From the NCBI GenBank assembly GCA_014843695.1, contig CM026390.1, positions 14,887,318 to 14,951,317 on the forward strand: a stretch of 64,000 bases of DNA, written 5' to 3'. The position numbers and the translations under genes are program-made. Source of the stretch: Archivesica marissinica (lineage: Eukaryota; Mollusca; Bivalvia; Venerida; Vesicomyidae). Below are positions 58,110-64,000 of the stretch, piece after piece. The notes under the pieces are model-generated. The model was not told the origin of the DNA and ran no database searches. It saw only the letters and a program-made list of their open reading frames with translations. Every line of letters starts with the position of its first letter. The first letter of the stretch is position 1.

Positions 58110-58306
58110 ATAGGCTGTCCTATTAGCGCAGTGGTTAGCGCACTCGCTTCTCACCAATGAAACTCGGCGGTTGTTCTACCTGGTTATACACTCGTGCTTA
58201 AAATACTGCTCGGATGGGAACCAGGGATCTTCCTCCACCACTAACAGCTGGAGAATATATGACCTACACATTTGGTGCGACATTAAATCCCATAAAACAA
58301 ACAAAT
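58110..58306 (+). mobile_element. Chimeric SINE: SINE3 head, SINE4 body
   Basis: Head GGCTGTCCTATTAGCGCAGT, TAGCGCACTCGCTTCTCACC belongs to SINE3. After ACTCGGCGG the sequence becomes SINE4: TACTGCTCGGATGGGAACCA, CTTCCTCCACCACTAACAGC, TTGGTGCGACATTAAATCCC and an AAACAAACAAAT end. Confidence 0.65.
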
Positions 58307-58324
58307 ACATCTATGTTTCATGTT

Positions 58325-58380
58325 GGAGTTTAGAGTCGCACAAACAGCTTATTGTTGGAGGAAGACTCCACCCCGTGTGC
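58325..58380 (-). mobile_element. SINE4 fragment
   Basis: AGTCGCACAAACAGCTTATT then GTTGGAGGAAGACTCCACCC and TGCCCCTCCGAGT, the inverse of the SINE4 middle. Confidence 0.55.
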
Positions 58381-58479
58381 CCCTCCGAGTCGCATTGCAT
58401 TGCAAACTCATGGATACATATACTATACATCTATATCTACAAATCAAATTAAAAATGATTATTATGGTGTGGTTGTTTG

Positions 58480-58587
58480 TGATGATGATGATGATATTAG
58501 TAACAATGATGATGATGATGATGATGATGTTGCTGCTGATATTAGTGACAATGATCATGGTGACAATGATCATGGTGATGATGATAT

Positions 58588-58649
<62 letters not shown>

Positions 58650-58768
58650 GTATTAGTGACACTGATGATGATGATGATGGTGGTGATGATGATGATGATG
58701 ATGATATGATGATGATGATGATATTAGTGACAATGATCATGGTGACAATGATCATGGTGATGATGATA

Positions 58769-58799
<31 letters not shown>

Positions 58800-58813
58800 T
58801 ATTAGTGACACTG

Positions 58814-58845
<32 letters not shown>

Positions 58846-58862
58846 GATCACGATGATGACTA
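58480..58862. repeat. GAT/ATG microsatellite with long repeat unit
   Basis: GATGATGAT runs broken by GATATTAGTGACAATGATCA and ATGGTGACAATGATCATGG blocks that occur twice (about 58540 and 58722), so a ~180-bp block has been duplicated. The Met-, Asp- and Ile/Ser-rich frames are artefacts. Confidence 0.93.
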
Positions 58863-59030
58863 TAATTTAAATTTATTTATCTCAAATTACATAAATTCTA
58901 TTCTCACTTGGTACAGCTATGTAACATGTTTGGTATTTGTATTTGGTATTAGCAATGTTATCATGCCCATTTACAGTATTCTCAGGTTGTCGTACATTAT
59001 TATAAAAGTGTGATGTTACCGATATTGTTA

Positions 59031-61935
59031 TAATAATTACCATTGTTAACATTGCCATTATAAATACCATGCCATACTTATACCAACTGAATACCTTATT
59101 GTTAACATTGCCATTATAAATATCATGCCATACTTATAATTACTGAATAACTTATTGTTAACATTACCATTATAAATACCATGCCATACTTATAATGACT
59201 GAATACCTTATTGTTAACATTACCATTATAAATACCATGCCATACTTATAATGACTGAATACCTTATTGTTAACATTACCATTATAAATACCATGCCATA
59301 CTTATACCGACTGAATACCTTATTGTTAACATTGCCATTATAAATATCATGCCATACTTATAAAGACTGAATACCTTATTGTTAACATTGCCATTATAAA
59401 TACCATGCCATACTTATACTGACTGAATACCTTATTGTTAACATTGCCATTATAAATACCATGCCATACTTATAATGACTGAATACCTTATTGTTAACAT
59501 TACCATTATAAATACCATGCCATACTTATAATGACTGAACACCTTATTGTTAACATTACCATTATAAATACCATGCCATACTTATAATGACTGAATACCT
59601 TATTGTTAACATTACCATTATAAATACCATGCCATACTTATAATGACTGAATACCTTATTGTTAACATTACCATTATAAATACCATGCCATACTTATAAT
59701 GACTGAATACCTTATTGTTAACATTACCATTATAAATACCATGCCATACTTATACTGACTGAATACCTTATTGTTAACATTGCCATTATAAATACCATGC
59801 CATACTTATACTGACTGAATACCTTATTGTTAACATTGCCATTATAAATACCATGCCATACTTATACTGACTGAATACCTTATTGTTAACATTGCCATTA
59901 TAAATACCATGCCATACTTATACTGACTGAATACCTTATTGTTAACATTGCCATTATAAATACCATGCCATACTTATAATGACTGAATACCTTATTGTTA
60001 ACATTGCCATTATAAATACCATGCCATACTTATAATGACTGAATACCTTATTGTTAACATTACCATTATAAATACCATGCCATACTTATAATGACTGAAT
60101 ACCTTATTGTTAACATTGCCATTATAAATACCATGCCATACTTATACTGACTGAATACCTTATTGTTAACATTACCATTATAAATACCATGCCATACTTA
60201 TACTGACTGAATACCTTATTGTTAACATTGCCATTATAAATACCATGCCATACTTATACTGACTGAATACCTTATTGTTAACATTGCCATTATAAATACC
60301 ATGCCATACTTATACTGACTGAATACCTTATTGTTAACATTGCCATTATAAATACCATGCCATATATAATGACTGAATACCTTATTGTTAACATTGCCAT
60401 TATAAATACCATGCCATACTTATACTGACTGAATACCTTATTGTTAACATTGCCATTATAAATACCATGCCATACTTATAATGACTGAATACCTTATTGT
60501 TAACATTGCCATTATAAATACCATGCCATACTTATAATGACTGAATACCTTATTGTTAACATTGCCATTATAAATACCATGCCATACTTATAATGACTGA
60601 ATAACTTATTGTTAACATTGCCATTATAAATACCATGCCATACTTATACTGACTGAATAACTTATTGTTAACATTACCATTATAAATACCATGCCATACT
60701 TATAATGACTGAATACCTTATTGTTAACATTGCCATTATAAATACCATGCCATACTTATAATGACTGAATACCTTATTGTTAACATTACCATTATAAATA
60801 CCATGCCATACTTATAATGACTGAATAACTTATTGTTAACATTACCATTATAAATACCATGCCATACTTATAATGACTGAATACCTTATTGTTAACATTA
60901 CCATTATAAATACCATGCCATACTTATACTGACTGAATACCTTATTGTTAACATTGCCATTATAAATACCATGCCATACTTATAATGACTGAATACCTTA
61001 TTGTTAACATTGCCATTATAAATACCATGCCATACTTATAATGACTGAATACCTTATTGTTAACATTACCATTATAAATACCATGCCATACTTATAATGA
61101 CTGAATACCTTATTGTTAACATTACCATTATAAATACCATGCCATACTTATAATGACTGAATAACTTATTGTTAACATTGCCATTATAAATACCATGCCA
61201 TACTTATAATGACTGAATAACTTATTGTTAACATTACCATTATAAATACCATGCCATACTTATAATGACTGAATAACTTATTGTTAACATTACCATTATA
61301 AATACCATGCCATACTTATAATGACTGAATAACTTATTGTTAACATTGCCATTATAAATACCATGCCATACTTATAATGACTGAATACCTTATTGTTAAC
61401 ATTACCATTATAAATACCATGCCATACTTATAATGACTGAATACCTTATTGTTAACATTGCCATTATAAATACCATGCCATACTTATAATGACTGAATAC
61501 CTTATTGTTAACATTGCCATTATAAATACCATGCCATACTTATAATGACTGAATACCTTATTGTTAACATTACCATTATAAATACCATGCCATACTTATA
61601 ATGACTGAATACCTTATTGTTAACATTGCCATTATAAATACCATGCCATACTTATAATGACTGAATACCTTATTGTTAACATTGCCATTCTTAAATGACT
61701 GATACTTATTGTACTTGCCATTATAAATACCATGCCATACTTATAATGACTGAATACCTTATTGTTAACATTGCCATTATAAATACCATGCCATACTTAT
61801 ACTGACTGAATACCTTATTGTTAACATTGCCATTATAAATACCATGCCATACTTATAATGACTGAATAACTTATTGTTAACATTGCCATTATAAATATCA
61901 TGCCATACTTATAATGACTGAATACCTTATTGTTA
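59031..61935. repeat. 56-bp satellite in intron 6, ~52 copies
   Basis: Unit ATTGTTAACATTGCCATTAT, AAATACCATGCCATACTTAT and AATGACTGAATACCTT. Variable sites are GCC/ACC, ATAATG/ATACTG and TACCTT/TAACTT. One unit near 61685-61740 is scrambled (TTCTTAAATGACTGATACTT). There are stops in every frame. With 2.9 kb it is the largest array in the window. Confidence 0.98.
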
Positions 61936-62020
61936 ATGTAATCACAGTTATTTATAACGAGTTAATATTCAGGTCACTTATAGATCCATGTTAATGCACA
62001 TGTCACTATAATAAAACATT

Positions 62021-63308
62021 GCTCTCCCAAAACTGGTCTATCTATTTACCGTTTTACCAAACCCAACAGAAAAAGTGCTAGCGGATATAAATCATGCAAT
62101 ATTTAACTTCATCTGGTGGGAAGGAAAACCAGATAAAATAAAGTAATATACTTTTTCAAGACTATGAATATGGAGGAATAAAATTAACAAATATACATGC
62201 ATTTCTACATACAATTAAGGCAAGCTGGGTGAAAAGGATAACAAACAATAACACAGGTTCTTGGAAATGTTTTTATGATAAGTATCTAAAACAATTTGGT
62301 GGAAACTTCTTATTTTAATGTAATTTATCACTCAAAGACATAAATAAATTATGCCAAACACAACCTTTCCTAAAAGACGTTTTGATTTCCTGGTTTAAAA
62401 TAAAACATATGTACGAAAATAATAATGTTACAGTTATTAGACCCATTATTTGGAATAATTCTGACATCAGAATAACAGGAAAACCAGTTTTCAGGAATCA
62501 GGAATGGTACAATAACGGAATAAAGTATGTCGATCACCTATATGATTTTAGAAATAACAATTTTTACACGTTTGAAAACCTTAAGCAATTGTATAATTTA
62601 CGCAATAATGATTATTTAAAATACCACTCTTTGATCGGTAGTATACCTAAAAAGTGCAAAGAAAAACTAAATCAACACATTATTACTGGGCTAAAACCGG
62701 AAAACATGCTAGAAAAAATAAAAAGAGTAAAGAAACCAAATAAACTATTATATCAAACACAGATACATTTAAAGAACATAGAACGTAGAAATTCTGGGCG
62801 AAAATGGTTCGGCGATGACAATCTCAATTGGAAAATAATCTACTGCATGGCATATAAAGCAACGATTGACACTAAACTGAGAACTTATCAATATAATATT
62901 TTAATGAGACTAGTTCCAACAAACAAGTATCTCCATATGTGTAAATTAACTGAATCATCCCTATGTGACTTCTGTAATATGAGCATAGAAAGTATAGAAC
63001 ACCTGTTTTGGGAATGCCCGATCATACAAGACCTATGGACAAGTATTCGTAATTATCTAAGAACTATTGGTATTAACATGTCTTTAAACTTTAAAGACAT
63101 TTGTTTAGGGTGCGAAAAAAATAACATTGTTAATTTTATAATAATCCTGTGGAAATACTTTATCTCAAATATGAAATATAGTAAAATCCTGCCAAAGTTC
63201 GAATCATTTAAAAAGTACTTGTATCAAAGGATCGAAATCGAAAAAGACATTGCTTCATATTCTGGAAAAATAAATAGACACAACTTGAAATGGTCAAAGT
63301 TTAGCTAA
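62021..63308 (+). mobile_element. L1/Tx1-like ORF2 C-terminal remnant
   Basis: Non-LTR retrotransposon protein, the part after the RT core. From 62021 the frame reads LPKLVYLFTVLPNPTEK and FNFIWWEGKPDKIK, then after a frameshift near 62147 DYEYGGIKLTNIHAF, the typical x-G-G-[IL]-K-[LM]-x-N of L1-like ORF2. A TAA at 62316 interrupts it; from there to 63308 about 330 codons are open. Near the end is a zinc-knuckle-like CDFC, then EHLFWEC (C-x2-C-x8-H-x4-C) preceded by an Asn/Arg-Leu-Val-Pro-Thr segment, as in the Tx1/L1 C-terminal domain. No RT core or endonuclease is present. Intronic, 5' truncated and disabled, but fairly young given its long open part. Confidence 0.8.
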
Positions 63309-63847
63309 GCTAATCAAATATACATGCATATCAATTAATGTTTTCATAAATACAGTACAACGATAACTCTAAACAACACAGGACCTGGAACAGCTTACAC
63401 TACAAATGAACCCCCACACCAATTATCCAACCCCTACAAATCCTTGTTTGACACACTTATCCTATTAACAAATAGAAATGTTAGCAAGCAGAAGCGATCA
63501 GCCACTCATTATATCTCTCTCTCCTCTCTCTCTCTCGCTCTCGCTCTCGCTCTCTCGCTCTCTCGCTCTCTCGCTTTAACAACTACTCCTTAGTTACCCA
63601 TTGTTCACTTTTAACTGTTGACAATCTTTGTATGCACTCATTCTTAAGGGACACACTGTACATATAGATATTCGAACTGAAGTAATATGTATACTATTAA
63701 AAACCTTACTAATTTACTTACTATCTTACTTACAAATCACAAATGATAATGCCAAAGGTGGTCTAGTAATGTTAACAATAGGATACATTCACATTTCGCG
63801 TATACATATATTTACACATATCAAGGTACTTTAAACTATGCTTCCAG
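63309..63847. other. Intron 6 end, with CT/CG microsatellite
   Basis: 63309-63500 may be the 3' untranslated end of the L1-like element. CTCTCTCTCGCTCTCGCTCT-type repeats occupy about 63513-63576. It ends in the acceptor GCTTCCAG. Confidence 0.5.
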
Positions 63848-63976
63848 GGAGCCCTTTCTTATTAAACGTTGCTGGAGAACCATCGGGGCGTACACGTGAA
63901 ACAGTAAGCCGAGAAATGGAACAGGCAGAAGCTGTCCAGCCTAATACAAGATGCGAATTCCTTCTGAAAATACCAG
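63848..63976 (+). CDS. FLN: Filamin exon 7 (repeat 19 end, repeat 20 start)
   Basis: Acceptor ATGCTTCCAG, donor GTAATT. 129 nt, phase 1 to phase 1. It encodes GSPFLLNVAGEPSGRTRETV, the last strand of repeat ~19 and the linker, then AEAVQPNTRCEFLLKIPG. The ending C-x-F/L-x-L-K-I-P-G corresponds to the CDLNLKIPG of vertebrate repeat 20, where, as far as I recall, some vertebrate filamins carry an alternative insertion at the same place. The gene continues beyond the window. Confidence 0.95.
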
Positions 63977-64000
63977 GTAATTTAACACCCATTGCTGTCC
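63977..64000 (+). other. Start of filamin intron 7
   Basis: GTAATTTAACACC: donor and first bases of the next intron. Confidence 0.85.

Overview
The window looks like gene-poor, repeat-rich animal nuclear DNA, most likely from a lophotrochozoan and probably a mollusc. That placement is an inference from a metazoan filamin gene with large introns, several tRNA-derived SINE families, degenerate non-LTR retrotransposons, piggyBac-like MITEs and very long mini- and microsatellites. Nothing bacterial or viral was recognised. Most long open frames are artefacts of tandem repeats whose unit is a multiple of three (21, 42, 66, 69, 75 and 129 bp).

The one clear protein-coding gene is filamin, an actin crosslinker, on the + strand. 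Seven internal exons are placed at 34192-34327, 44871-44999, 47512-47682, 53624-53785, 54490-54696, 56944-57096 and 63848-63976. All have GT/AG borders, all six introns between them are phase 1, and together they give 1087 nt of continuous frame. The protein reads as five consecutive filamin Ig repeats that align in order with vertebrate repeats 16 (middle) to 20 (start). The gene runs off the right edge. No filamin exon was recognised left of 34192, so the first 34 kb is either one large intron or intergenic DNA.

Layout. 1-34191: no recognised gene; SINE copies of four families (called SINE1-SINE4 here), a Jockey/CR1-like reverse transcriptase fragment (4855-5690), terminal-inverted-repeat elements, tandem arrays (43, 31, 40, 35, 21 and 90 bp units), 0.5 kb of (ACGC)n and 2.1 kb of (AC)n. 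34328-44870 (intron 1): three large arrays (42, 66 and 43 bp) and nested SINEs. 45000-53623 (introns 2-3): a CCA-type microsatellite, a TTAA MITE, duplicated segments and a 21-copy 75-bp array. 53786-56943 (introns 4-5): decayed copies of a splice donor, two TTAA MITEs, and an array of duplicated 3' splice sites abutting exon 6. 57097-63847 (intron 6): LINE and SINE copies, GAT repeats, about 52 copies of a 56-bp satellite and an L1/Tx1-like ORF2 remnant.

The most unusual feature is at 56360-56943. A 69-bp unit carrying the 3' splice site and the first ~24 nt of filamin exon 6 is repeated about eight times; six of the extra acceptors are in frame with the real exon. A second, decayed array includes the 3' end of exon 4 and its donor (53765-53990). 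Other notable points are two MITE families sharing one hairpin with the same two mispairs, several nested retroposons with target-site duplications, SINE chimeras, and a 1.67-kb uninterrupted (CA)n run.
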